Source: Bacillota bacterium
GTDB lineage: Bacteria > Bacillota > Bacilli > Paenibacillales > Paenibacillaceae
Reading direction: 5' to 3'
Length of the DNA stretch: 59,709 nucleotides
NCBI GenBank assembly: GCA_023460795.1
Contig: JAEWPC010000038.1
Coordinates: forward strand, 1 to 59,709
In this document: positions 26,201 through 35,307 of the stretch, in pieces
How positions within the stretch are numbered: the first letter of the stretch is position 1
Layout: each line of letters starts with the position of its first letter
Position numbers and translations under genes: made by a program
The notes under the pieces: generated by a model
The model's input: only the letters and a program-made list of their open reading frames with translations
The model's database searches: none
Told to the model about the DNA's origin: nothing

Positions 26201-28084
26201 TTATCTATACAGCAAGCGCCGATCGGACCTTCTAACCTTGAAATAAATTTGGTAAGGCTCGTACCCGACGTCCCGGATTCTCCGGAGCGGAATGGACGGA
26301 TCCTGATTGGCCGTCGTGAAGAAAAATCTCCAACTGCCCCATTCGCGCTCGTTCTCCATCTCGATCTCGGAGGCCGGGTCTTCGCCGTCGATATAGATCG
26401 TCCGCTCCTCTTCGCCAATGCCGGCCAGCACCTCGGGGCCGAAACGGAAGGCGCCGATATTCTCGTCGTCCGGCAGCGGGATGAAGCGAATGCCGATCGG
26501 CAGGATCAGGCTGACCGTGTCGCCGTCCTTCCAGTCTCGGCTTATGGTATAGAATCGGCCGCTTTCGGCGGTTTTTCCATGTAGCACGCCGTTGACGTAC
26601 ACGGATGCTTCCGACGCGATCCAATCCGGTATCCGGCAATGGATCGCGAACGCTTGCGGCTCGTTCGTCCGTACGACCAGATCGTGCTTGCGGTATGTCG
26701 GCATGTTCTCGTGAACAGCCGTAATTTCGTTGATCGCCTGATGCCCCGCGGTATTCGAGGAATTCATCATGCTTCCGCTCATCCGATCCTGCAAGAGCTG
26801 AATCCGCACGGGCGCGCCTCCGATATCCGCGGAAACCTCGGAATCGAAATACTGGCAGACGTAGATTTCGTCCCCGTCCTGATAATAAAGTCCTCGGCTC
26901 CAGGACGCGTTCGCTTGGACCATCGTGCCGTGACAGCAGAAGAAGCTTTCCGTCTCCGTGCTCCATTCCTTTCGCAAGCCCGCCTTCATCGGCAGGAAAT
27001 ACGTGAGCAGTCCGGTCTCCGGATGCTGATGTCCGTTGCCGCTCAGGCGATATTCCCGGAAGTACGCCTGCGCCATAATCCCGTTATATACGTTATATTC
27101 GATGTATTGCGCATAGGCGGGATCTCCGGAATGCCTGAACAGAAACTCGGCCAACCGGATCATATTGTAGACCGTGCAGTGCTCCTGGTTCTTGTCCCCC
27201 AGACGAGCCTTCATCTTCATCTTCGGCATCCACACTTCGCCGGCGGTTTGCCCGCCCGTTGCCAGGCATCCCCTCTCCGTCACCGCGCAATTCCAGTACG
27301 CCTTGACAATCTCCATCCATCTCTCTTCGCCCGTCACTTCGTAAGCTCGCGCGCAACCAAGCACTTCCGGAATGGTCGTATTCGCATGCATGTTCGTGAG
27401 CGGATCCTTGCCTTCCAGCAAAGGCTTGAAGAGCCTGCCGCGATAATACCGGTCCAGCAGCGTCTTGTACTTCTCCTTGCCCGTGATCTGCAAGAGATCC
27501 GCCCAAGCCTCCAGCATTCCGCCGGTTTCCACGTCCAGAATGTCGTCGAATTGCTCCCTCGAGAATTCTCCGCTCCAATCCGCGAACCAGTCCGCGAACG
27601 AATCCGCGACCTCCAGCGCTTTCGCGTTCCCGACATACCGATAGACTTCTACCAAGCCCATAAACAGCTTATGAAGATTATATTGGGGAGCCCAGATATC
27701 TTTCCCTTCCGCGATCCAGTGCAAATATTTCTCGGGAATCGGCCCTACCCACCGTCCGCCATTGTCCTTCTGGCATTCCGCCAGTTCGTCGACGATGACT
27801 CCGATCTTTGCTACAAGCTCCGGGTCTTCCTTCTCATGATGCTGCATCGCCGCAGCCGACAGCCAATGGCCGAGAAAATGGCCGCGAAGCTGGCACACCG
27901 GCGTCTCCCACCCTCCGTGCGCTCCCGGCGGAATGTCCCTGCCCGAGTAACGGCCGGCCTCCAGCTTATAGTTAAATAGCAGATTGTCGCTATCCAGCTT
28001 CATCAGATAAGCCCGGTTCGCCGCTTCTCTCCGTTTGATTTCCCCGTCGCGAACCTGGACGCTGGTTCCCTTCAACTCGATCAT
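26201..28084 (-). CDS. GH127 beta-L-arabinofuranosidase (DUF1680)
   Basis: A 627-residue cytosolic glycosidase with an (alpha/alpha)6 barrel. The zinc/nucleophile site of GH127 is intact: Glu301 and Cys303 in NQEHCTVYNM, and Cys383-Cys384 in SFFCCHGTM. The second of that pair is the family's catalytic cysteine nucleophile. The ATG at 28084 (MIELKGTSVQV) has GGGGAGG 9 bp upstream and is preferred over an in-frame start at 28120. It is the last gene of the response regulator/kinase/ABC importer operon. Together they point to import and cleavage of L-arabinofuranose-containing oligosaccharides from arabinan, pectin or hydroxyproline-rich glycoproteins. Confidence 0.92.
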   Translation of the reverse strand: MIELKGTSVQVRDGEIKRREAANRAYLMKLDSDNLLFNYKLEAGRYSGRDIPPGAHGGWETPVCQLRGHFLGHWLSAAAMQHHEKEDPELVAKIGVIVDELAECQKDNGGRWVGPIPEKYLHWIAEGKDIWAPQYNLHKLFMGLVEVYRYVGNAKALEVADSFADWFADWSGEFSREQFDDILDVETGGMLEAWADLLQITGKEKYKTLLDRYYRGRLFKPLLEGKDPLTNMHANTTIPEVLGCARAYEVTGEERWMEIVKAYWNCAVTERGCLATGGQTAGEVWMPKMKMKARLGDKNQEHCTVYNMIRLAEFLFRHSGDPAYAQYIEYNVYNGIMAQAYFREYRLSGNGHQHPETGLLTYFLPMKAGLRKEWSTETESFFCCHGTMVQANASWSRGLYYQDGDEIYVCQYFDSEVSADIGGAPVRIQLLQDRMSGSMMNSSNTAGHQAINEITAVHENMPTYRKHDLVVRTNEPQAFAIHCRIPDWIASEASVYVNGVLHGKTAESGRFYTISRDWKDGDTVSLILPIGIRFIPLPDDENIGAFRFGPEVLAGIGEEERTIYIDGEDPASEIEMENEREWGSWRFFFTTANQDPSIPLRRIRDVGYEPYQIYFKVRRSDRRLLYR

Positions 28085-28141
28085 GAATAGCTTCCTCCCC
28101 GGTTGGGTTTCAACCTTCAACCTGTCGTATTGCGTAACATC

Positions 28142-28981
28142 CTAGCCTTTAATCCCCGACACGGCAATTCCTTTAATAAAATATTTCTGACCAACGACGA
28201 ATAAGACGATTGGAGGAATCAAGATCATCGTAGCCGCCGCCATCAACAGCTCCCACTGCGCCGTATAATACCCGACGAACTGCTGCAAGCCCAGAGCGAG
28301 CGTGAACATCGATTCTTTATTGACGTACACCAGAGGCCCGAGAAAATCGTTCCAGACGCCCAGAAACTGGAACAGCGCCACGACGATAACGGCGGATTTG
28401 GACAACGGGAAGATGACCCGGAAAAAGATGTGGAAATAACCGGCGCCATCGACCACCGCGGCTTCGTCCAGCTCCTTCGGAATCGTCCTCATGAACTGCC
28501 GGATCAAGAAAATATTGAAAGCCCCTCCGCCGAACCATGCCGGCAAAATCAACGGAAGGTAGCTATTGGGTCCGACGACCGTGCGCCAGCCGAGGAACGT
28601 CGGTATAAGTGTAACCGCGAAGGGCAGCATCATGCCGGCCATCAGCAAGCCGAAGAAGAAGTCCCGTCCGCGCCAACGAAGCCTGGAGAAGCTGAAGGCG
28701 CATAACGCGCTGGTCAACACCGCCCCGGTCACGCTCCCCCCGACGATCATCATCGTGTTCAGAAAGTAGCGGCCGAAGGGCACCGTGTCCAATGCCGTCT
28801 TGAAATTGCCGAACCGTATGGGGTCCGGCACCCATACCGGCGGGACGATAAAGATCTGGGATGCGTCCATTAGCGCGCTGCGAACCATCCATACCATGGG
28901 GAGTATGAAGGCCGCCGAACCGCACGCGAGCGCAAGATACAGAATCAGAGTAGATAAGCCGAATTTCTTGGTCGCGCTCAT
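28142..28981 (-). CDS. Sugar ABC transporter permease, MalG type
   Basis: A 279-residue permease with six predicted helices. The EAA motif reads KELDEAAVVDGAGYFHIFFR (about 180-199), and the C-terminus YFIKGIAVSGIKG is typical of CUT1 permeases. It overlaps the MalF-type gene by 4 bp (ATGA), giving translational coupling. With that partner it forms the channel for the sugar supplied by the binding protein at 30048-31454. No ATPase is encoded in the operon, so a shared MsmX-like ATPase is inferred. Confidence 0.93.
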   Translation of the reverse strand: MSATKKFGLSTLILYLALACGSAAFILPMVWMVRSALMDASQIFIVPPVWVPDPIRFGNFKTALDTVPFGRYFLNTMMIVGGSVTGAVLTSALCAFSFSRLRWRGRDFFFGLLMAGMMLPFAVTLIPTFLGWRTVVGPNSYLPLILPAWFGGGAFNIFLIRQFMRTIPKELDEAAVVDGAGYFHIFFRVIFPLSKSAVIVVALFQFLGVWNDFLGPLVYVNKESMFTLALGLQQFVGYYTAQWELLMAAATMILIPPIVLFVVGQKYFIKGIAVSGIKG

Positions 28982-29940
28982 GATTTCTCACCCTCGTAAT
29001 AGACCCAGGATTTGGACGTTCGGAAGACGATGACGGACAGGATCATGATGATCGCGAACAGCACCCAGGCAATCGCGCTCGCGGCGCCCATCCGTTGGTT
29101 GGTGAATGCTTCGCGATACAGATAAACCACGTAGAACAGCGAAGCGTTGTTCGGTCCGCCTTCGGTCATAATGTAAGCTTCGGAGAACGCCTGAAATCCG
29201 TTAATGATTCCGATAATCAGATTGAAGAAAATCGTCGGAGTCATCATGGGCAGCGTTACGGCCTTCAATTTGTGCCAGATGCCCCCGCCGTCGATGTCGA
29301 CCGCTTCGTAATAATGGTCGGGAATCGATTCCAATCCGGCCAGGAAGATCAGCATGGTGCCCCCGACCGACCAAATATTCATGAACGCCATCGTAGGAAC
29401 GACCGTGGATTCGTCGTATATCCATTGACTGGTCGGCAAATGCAAAAATTCGAGAATTTGGTTAAATAGACCGATATCCGGATTAAGCAGCCACATGAAT
29501 ATCGTCGACGTCGCGACGACCGGCACGATCGACGGCAAATAGAACACGGCGCGGAAGAACGATTTGCCCCTGACGTTGTTCTTAAGCAACAGCGCCATCC
29601 CGAACGCCGCCGTTAAACTGACGGGAACGGCCAAGGCGACGTAATAGAGGGTGACGAATAAAGACTTGTAGAAAAAGTAGTCTTCCCCGCTGAACAGCCT
29701 CCTGAAGTTGTCGAATCCGATGAATTGGAAATCGTTCGTTATGGAGTAATCGGTAAAGGCTAGATACAAGCTGGCCAGCAAAGGGCCAAGCGTAAAGATG
29801 AAGAATCCCGCTATTGCCGGCGCAGCCATTCCGTAGCCGTAGAACGTCTCTTTCTTGATCCTGAATCTGCGCTGCGCCTTGGGCGCAACGGTCGTTGGGT
29901 TCGGTTGCATCCCCATCACGCTCTCTCGGAAGATTTTCAT
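28978..29940 (-). CDS. Sugar ABC transporter permease, MalF type
   Basis: A CUT1-type permease with six predicted helices, beginning YGYGMAAPAIAGFFIFTLGP. The EAA loop is HYYEAVDIDGGGIWHKLKAV. The open frame extends to a GTG at 30045, 2 bp after the binding protein stop codon. I place the start at an internal ATG at 29940, which gives the usual short cytoplasmic N-terminus. An ATG at 29916 with GAGAG upstream is equally possible. AGGGAGGGGG near 30015 is a strong ribosome-binding-like sequence with no well-spaced start, so the true start is unresolved. Confidence 0.88.
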   Translation of the reverse strand: MKIFRESVMGMQPNPTTVAPKAQRRFRIKKETFYGYGMAAPAIAGFFIFTLGPLLASLYLAFTDYSITNDFQFIGFDNFRRLFSGEDYFFYKSLFVTLYYVALAVPVSLTAAFGMALLLKNNVRGKSFFRAVFYLPSIVPVVATSTIFMWLLNPDIGLFNQILEFLHLPTSQWIYDESTVVPTMAFMNIWSVGGTMLIFLAGLESIPDHYYEAVDIDGGGIWHKLKAVTLPMMTPTIFFNLIIGIINGFQAFSEAYIMTEGGPNNASLFYVVYLYREAFTNQRMGAASAIAWVLFAIIMILSVIVFRTSKSWVYYEGEKS

Positions 29941-30047
29941 GGATTCCGGGAAGAGGAAGAACGGACGCTCGCGGAACGTTCGTCGCATCGCTAACGACGA
30001 CGGCTTCGTCCGTTCGCTCCCCCTCCCTATGAATCCGTCAGACACAA

Positions 30048-31454
30048 TTACTTGATGGACCCTTCGAGCAGCGGCTTGATTTTGGGCATCGTTTCCGCGA
30101 CAACCTCATCGACCGTCTTCTTACCCGTCCATGCTTGATCCAGCGCCGGCAACAGCAGGTTATTGATGTCTCCGAAGTTCTTCACGTAGACCTCCGACGT
30201 CACCTGGCTATCGTTAACGATCGGATCGACGAGCACGTCCTTGTAGCCTTCGACCCTTGCGGCGCTAGGAGAAGCCCATGCCGCGATCTTGCTCTCGTCC
30301 GTATAATACGCCTTGAGGTTCGGCATCCAGAGACCGTCCCGGAACAGCTCCGGCGAAGCTTCCGGATTCGTGATGTATTTCAGCAGCATCCAAGCTTCTT
30401 TGGGATGCTTCGAGCCGGAGAACACGACGCCGAGCGCTCCGCTATAGACGGCGGTCGTCGATGTCATCTTAGGAATGATACCGATACCGTAGTTCAACCC
30501 GTTCGACTTGGCGAAATCGTTGCAAACCCATTGTCCGTCCAATACCATCGCATAACGCTTCGATTGGAGAGCGACGGCCGGCGCGGGCATGCTCTTGGCC
30601 GTCGTCGGGCTCGGCATGACATGATGGACGTTGATCAGATCCGCCACGTTCTGCAGCGTCTGATTAAACTCCGGCGTTCCGATACCCGTCGTATCCCCCA
30701 TGTCGGGGAAGTATTGCGTGCCGTTCCGAAGTAAAAGCGCTTCCAACGGACCGGACCATAAATCCATGTTAAATCCGTATTGACGAATGTTTTTGGCATC
30801 GAAATCGGGATCCAGAGCGTTCCTGCCCTTATTGTCGATCGTCAGCTTCTTGGCGACCTCGATGAACTCGTCCCAAGTCCAGGCATCCTCCGGTTTGGTA
30901 GGCGGCGCCTCTACGCCCGCATCGGCGAACGCATCCTTATTGTAGAACAGCGCGAACGACTCCAGGTTGTTCATCAACCCGACGATGTCGTCGCCCTTCC
31001 TGGCGATGACCCCGTCGACGAAATCCGATTCGACCGTTTCGGTGTCGGATTGGAACAGCTCTTTGATATTCGCCAGCTTACCGTCCTCGTACCACTTATA
31101 CGCGGTAGGCGGTCCCAAATAGCCGACGTCCGGCGCGTCGTTCGAAGCGATCATCGTGGTCAGCTTCGTTTCGTACTCGGTCGGAATGATGATCCCTTCC
31201 ACGCTGATCCCCGTGTCGTCCTGAAACTTGTCGATCGCCTTGCTGATCACTTCCTTCTCGTAAGTCGAACCCCAATACGTAAACCGCAAATGAATCTTCT
31301 CGTTCGATTGGGATGCCGTCTCCTGCGGAGACGCTTGCGAACCGGGGCTTCCGCCGTTGTTCGGGTCGGCGTTGCCGCCCGAGCTGCAACCCGCCATTAC
31401 CGTCAGAACGCCGGCCAATGCCGCCCCTACGACTGCCTTTTGCCGCTTTCTCAT
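30048..31454 (-). CDS. Lipoprotein sugar-binding protein (CUT1 ABC system)
   Basis: A 468-residue extracellular binding protein with a lipobox (TVMAGC, cysteine 23) after a short signal peptide, then a Gly/Asn/Ser-rich linker. The mature protein begins near KIHLRFTYWGSTYEKEVISK and has MalE-like signatures (VMPSPTTAKSMPAPAVALQS; HPKEAWMLLKYITNPEAS). GGGAGGAA precedes the ATG. It lies between the sensor kinase and the permeases and should capture the arabinofuranosyl oligosaccharide hydrolysed by GH127. Confidence 0.93.
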   Translation of the reverse strand: MRKRQKAVVGAALAGVLTVMAGCSSGGNADPNNGGSPGSQASPQETASQSNEKIHLRFTYWGSTYEKEVISKAIDKFQDDTGISVEGIIIPTEYETKLTTMIASNDAPDVGYLGPPTAYKWYEDGKLANIKELFQSDTETVESDFVDGVIARKGDDIVGLMNNLESFALFYNKDAFADAGVEAPPTKPEDAWTWDEFIEVAKKLTIDNKGRNALDPDFDAKNIRQYGFNMDLWSGPLEALLLRNGTQYFPDMGDTTGIGTPEFNQTLQNVADLINVHHVMPSPTTAKSMPAPAVALQSKRYAMVLDGQWVCNDFAKSNGLNYGIGIIPKMTSTTAVYSGALGVVFSGSKHPKEAWMLLKYITNPEASPELFRDGLWMPNLKAYYTDESKIAAWASPSAARVEGYKDVLVDPIVNDSQVTSEVYVKNFGDINNLLLPALDQAWTGKKTVDEVVAETMPKIKPLLEGSIK

Positions 31455-31468
31455 GTCAGTTCCTCCCT

Positions 31469-31484
31469 TTTAATGCGCTTTCAT
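31469..31484 (-). promoter_or_regulatory. Candidate CcpA cre site
   Basis: On the minus strand ATGAAAGCGCATTAAA matches the Bacillus cre consensus WTGNAANCGNWNNCWW at all but one position. It lies 15 bp before the binding protein start codon, overlapping the leader, where CcpA would act as a roadblock. One mismatch makes chance occurrence possible. Confidence 0.4.
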
Positions 31485-31556
31485 TGTTGGCGCAAACTCA
31501 GTATGACATTCACGGAACGAACATCACATTCGACATTCGTTGGTTTAGGGGGAGGC

Positions 31557-33380
31557 TCATTCGTTTATGGGCCGGTGGGCGCCAGGCAGACAGATCAGGA
31601 TCGTCGTTCCCCTTCCGGGATGGGACTGAACTTCGATTCCGTACTCTTCTCCGTACATCAGCTTGAGCCGTCGATGCACGTTACGCATCCCTACGGACGA
31701 GCCTTTGCCGGCCATGATTTCCTCGATCCGTTCGGAGCTCATGCCTTGCCCGTTGTCCCGTACGGAAAAATAGCGGCGATCCTTCTCCCGCCATCCGGAA
31801 ATCCGCAGAACGAAACCGTCATCCATATGCTCGAAGCCGTGCAGAAAAGCATTTTCCACGAAGGGTTGCAGGAACAACCGGGGAACCTCGCCGTTCATCA
31901 GCTCGGGTTCCACGAAGCAACCGAAATCCAGACGTCCTTCGAAGCGGCAGCGCATGATGAAGACATAACCCTCCAACCATTCCAGCTCGTCTCGCAATGT
32001 CCCCGTGGACTTGTCGTTCTCCACGGTATATTGCAGCATCCGGGACAACGAGGATACGAGCTTGCCGATTTCGTCGTTATCCTGTTCGATGGCGATGCAA
32101 TTGATCAGATTCAGCGTATTATACAGAAAATGCGGATTTAATTGCGTGTTCAGCTGATTGATCTGAGCTTGCTTTTCCAGCAGCTTGACCTCGTAGTTCT
32201 CATGAATGAGATGTTGGATTTTATCGTTCATGTCGTTGAACCTTCGTATGACTTGATCGATCTCCCCGTATCCCCGTACGGGAATTCTGCTCTCGAAATC
32301 GCCTCGGCCGGTTTTACGAATCGCCGCGGCCAATTTGCTCAGCGGCTTGGTGAACATCATGGACATCAGGTACGCCAGAATGAGCGAGACCATCAATACG
32401 ACCGCGCCCAGCTTGGTAACCGTGACCATAATATTCGGGGAAACCTGGGGAATCAAATCCTTATTGCGAATGGCGGATACCAACGTCCAGCCGGTGACGG
32501 ACGAGGTGTCGAAGCTGACGACCATCGTATCCCGGCCATCCTTGACGCGCAGCGTACCCGTCTTGTCGTCTAACATTTCCGAGACCCACCCCGCGCGCTG
32601 CACGACGGATTGGACGCTATCGCGGTTCGAGAAGACGAGGCTTCCGTCCGGCGCGATCATGAAGAATAACTGGTTATCGTGCAAATCGAGATTGTCGAAC
32701 ATCTCGGCGATAAAATCCGTTTTGAAGTTGATCAGCAACACGGGCCGCTCTCTGTCGCTCCCCAGGTTCGTGATTTCTCCCGTCGAATTGTCGAACACGT
32801 TCAGCACTCTTCCGCAGGAGAAGAGATACCGGAAATCGTCGATCGCGGAGTCCGCCAGCGACTCCTGATGAAACATGGTCACGAAATCATAGGTCGGCTC
32901 CCATACGAGTCGCCCGTTCCCGGACTGGATATGTCCGGATAACGTCGAACCCATAAAGCCGTCGTAGGGTATAAAGCCTTGCCCGAACGTATAATAGCTC
33001 GTCATGATCGTCTGGGAATAAAGCTGTTCGTCGTAGTCGAAATATTTGCCGATGATCCTTTTCAACTCGCGGTCGTATTTCAACAGATCGTTCGGGTCCT
33101 CCGGATCGATCGTGTTGAAAATCCGATAGATCTCCCCGTCCTTGATCATAAGCTCGCTGCTTTTGACGACTTTGGATAGCTTCTGGTCCAGTATGGTGTT
33201 GCTCTGTCGTACGTTCTGGTAGGCATCCTTGCCGTACTGATCCATCGCGTCGCTCAGGCTGTAGGAATAATAGCCGTAGCTGGACAGGATCAACGTCACC
33301 ATCATCAGAGCGAAGAATAGGAGGAACAGCTTCGTCCGGAGCTTGATTCTGGAATTCCAGCGGTACAGTTTGTCCTTCAT
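31557..33380 (-). CDS. YesM-type sensor histidine kinase (GH127 operon)
   Basis: A 607-residue sensor kinase: TM1 at about 15-38, an extracellular Cache-type domain to about 315, TM2 at 320-342, HAMP (TKPLSKLAAAIRKTGRGDFE), then HisK_6 with His417 in NTQLNPHFLYNTLNLI and a HATPase domain (PRLFLQPFVENAFLHG, DNGQGMS). GGAAGGGAG precedes the ATG, and the gene starts 4 bp after the response regulator ends. In this operon the regulator comes before the kinase, the reverse of the pair at 17085-20028. Confidence 0.93.
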   Translation of the reverse strand: MKDKLYRWNSRIKLRTKLFLLFFALMMVTLILSSYGYYSYSLSDAMDQYGKDAYQNVRQSNTILDQKLSKVVKSSELMIKDGEIYRIFNTIDPEDPNDLLKYDRELKRIIGKYFDYDEQLYSQTIMTSYYTFGQGFIPYDGFMGSTLSGHIQSGNGRLVWEPTYDFVTMFHQESLADSAIDDFRYLFSCGRVLNVFDNSTGEITNLGSDRERPVLLINFKTDFIAEMFDNLDLHDNQLFFMIAPDGSLVFSNRDSVQSVVQRAGWVSEMLDDKTGTLRVKDGRDTMVVSFDTSSVTGWTLVSAIRNKDLIPQVSPNIMVTVTKLGAVVLMVSLILAYLMSMMFTKPLSKLAAAIRKTGRGDFESRIPVRGYGEIDQVIRRFNDMNDKIQHLIHENYEVKLLEKQAQINQLNTQLNPHFLYNTLNLINCIAIEQDNDEIGKLVSSLSRMLQYTVENDKSTGTLRDELEWLEGYVFIMRCRFEGRLDFGCFVEPELMNGEVPRLFLQPFVENAFLHGFEHMDDGFVLRISGWREKDRRYFSVRDNGQGMSSERIEEIMAGKGSSVGMRNVHRRLKLMYGEEYGIEVQSHPGRGTTILICLPGAHRPINE

Positions 33381-33384
33381 CGGG

Positions 33385-35013
33385 CTACTCCCTTCCTTTG
33401 CCGAAGACCCTGCATTCCTCCGGAGTCAGTCCGTATCGTTTCTTGAACAATTTATTAAAGTATTTCACGTCGCGATAGCCGACTTCGAGCGCCACTTCGT
33501 ATATCTTTTTGTCCGATTCCAGCAGCTTCGCGCGGGCGACTTCCACGCGAAGCTCGGTTACGTACTCGGTAAAATGCTTGCCCGTATACTTCTTGAATAA
33601 CGTGCTGAAATACGAGGGGTTGAAGTAATACTTCTTCGACAGCTCTTCCAGGAACAACTCCTCTCCGAAATGGCCGTGGATGTAATGCAGGCACCGTTCC
33701 ATCACGATATTGTTCTTATGCTCCTTCTGCCGTTGAACGGCGGCGGTCATATCCTCGAGCGTCTTGGCGCAATGCTCCTTGAACGTCTCCAGCCCGGAGC
33801 AAGACGCCGGATGAAACCGCTGCTCGACGGTCAGCGCCAATTCGCCGATCGTATCCTCCGGTACGATATTCCGCACGCCGGCGAGCAACTGAAGGAACTG
33901 TCCGCGCGCGTAATCCAACAACAGCTCGGGCTCCGGGAAGCGGTCGCCCAACAGCTTATGCAGCCATCGGTCCAACGCTTCCATGCTCAGACGCCGCTGA
34001 CCATGGACGATCGGCTTGAACTCCTCGTCGATCGAATAGATTCCCTTGAGCTCCTCCGAGTATCGATCCTGAATCTCGGAATACAACACGGCTTGTTTAT
34101 CTTGAAGATAGAACCTGCAGCTTAACGCGGCTTCCGCCGTGCGAAATCCGGACCGAACGGCCGCAACAATATCCGATTCGGTTCGTCCGATGCCGAAGGC
34201 CATCGTCAGCCCGTACTCCCGCGACAGATGATCCGCCAATGACCGCATATCGGCCGACAGGCCGTCGAGACGAAGATCGGACTCCGCGGAACCCACGATC
34301 AGACTCGCCAGCTCATCCGAATTCTTATGCAAGAAGAAGGAAACGACCCGTCCGTACGGGCTTAACGTTTCGTTGACCCAAGTGCGGATATTCCACTTGA
34401 TTTCGTTCCACTCTTCCGTCGTATACGCGAACTCCGCACGGTCTCCAGTCTCCCGACCGCACAGTCGCGACACGATCGCGCAGCCGGAGCCGCGGGTTCC
34501 GACCAGCGCTTCGATCTCGTCGCTTTCGGCCGGCGTGTGCTCCCCGTTCAGCCATTTGTTGAGAAGATGATCCGAATAATGCGGTTTCAGCTTGTGAAGC
34601 TGTTCGGCCATCTCCTCCTTCTCCCGACGGATGTTCCGCTCCTTAAGGATTTCCTCCTCCATCTGCCGAAGGCTGTCTCGAATCGATTCTCTTTGAATCG
34701 GTTTGAGAATGTATCCGTGCACGCGTAATTCCAGCGCCCGCCGGGCGTAGGCAAAGTCGCTGTAACCGCTTACGATAATGATTTTGGATTGGGCATTCCG
34801 CTCGCATATGTGCTCGATCAGACCCAGTCCGTCCAATTTGGGCATTCGAATGTCGCTGAATATAAGGTCCATCTTCTTGTCCTCGCAAATATCAAGCGCC
34901 TCTTCGCCGTTTCTGGCTTCGTACATTTCGTAATCGGGATGAAAGTCGCGGATAATGCTGGACAGAATCTTTCTTTGCCGGGGCTCGTCGTCGACGACCA
35001 GAACACGCAGCAT
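33385..35013 (-). CDS. YesN-type AraC response regulator (GH127 operon)
   Basis: A 542-residue response regulator with a receiver domain (Asp54 in LIFSDIRMPKLDG), a long middle region of about 300 residues (GVRNIVPEDTIGELA near its end), and a C-terminal AraC double HTH (LFLEELSKKYYFNPSYFSTL; KKIYEVALEVGYRDVKYFNK). It is the first gene of an apparent operon running to the GH127 terminator, so it probably autoregulates. AAGGAGGG precedes the ATG. Confidence 0.92.
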   Translation of the reverse strand: MLRVLVVDDEPRQRKILSSIIRDFHPDYEMYEARNGEEALDICEDKKMDLIFSDIRMPKLDGLGLIEHICERNAQSKIIIVSGYSDFAYARRALELRVHGYILKPIQRESIRDSLRQMEEEILKERNIRREKEEMAEQLHKLKPHYSDHLLNKWLNGEHTPAESDEIEALVGTRGSGCAIVSRLCGRETGDRAEFAYTTEEWNEIKWNIRTWVNETLSPYGRVVSFFLHKNSDELASLIVGSAESDLRLDGLSADMRSLADHLSREYGLTMAFGIGRTESDIVAAVRSGFRTAEAALSCRFYLQDKQAVLYSEIQDRYSEELKGIYSIDEEFKPIVHGQRRLSMEALDRWLHKLLGDRFPEPELLLDYARGQFLQLLAGVRNIVPEDTIGELALTVEQRFHPASCSGLETFKEHCAKTLEDMTAAVQRQKEHKNNIVMERCLHYIHGHFGEELFLEELSKKYYFNPSYFSTLFKKYTGKHFTEYVTELRVEVARAKLLESDKKIYEVALEVGYRDVKYFNKLFKKRYGLTPEECRVFGKGRE

Positions 35014-35245
35014 GCGCTCACCCTCCTTAGGGACTGAACCAAGAATGTATATTTCAATGGTAACATGATTTCAAGAGAACCCGGCAACCTATGGAAGGGG
35101 AAAATATTTGGAATCGGGGGACTCTCATTGGCTTTCGGCCATTTAAACTAGTTGAAATGATGTGCGAACACTAGACCCGCCGAATGATATCCATGCGGCC
35201 CGTGCAAATTCTTAAATGCTTAAGTAATCAGACTCGAAAATATAG

Positions 35246-35251
35246 TATAAT
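35246..35251 (+). promoter_or_regulatory. TATAAT -10 box ahead of the membrane-anchored binding protein
   Basis: A perfect TATAAT sits about 57 bp before the ATG at 35308, in the gap of almost 300 bp between divergent genes. The -35 position has only AGTAAT-like sequence, so an activator may be needed. A small CCCGGCTTCGGG hairpin follows in the leader. I see no other gene in 35014-35307. Confidence 0.45.
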
Positions 35252-35307
35252 TCCTTTATGTGCCCGGCTTCGGGCGTTGTTCGCCTACAAAATCGCGGAG
35301 GTATGAG

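Noticed and set aside
26639..27979. A 446-codon open frame on the plus strand opposite the GH127 gene
   Set aside because: It lies wholly antisense to an intact enzyme with all catalytic residues, lacks a ribosome binding site and any domain, and is the expected shadow of GC-biased codons.
30780..32141. A 453-codon plus-strand frame spanning the binding protein and sensor kinase
   Set aside because: It crosses two clear minus-strand genes and their intergenic gap, with no family signature.
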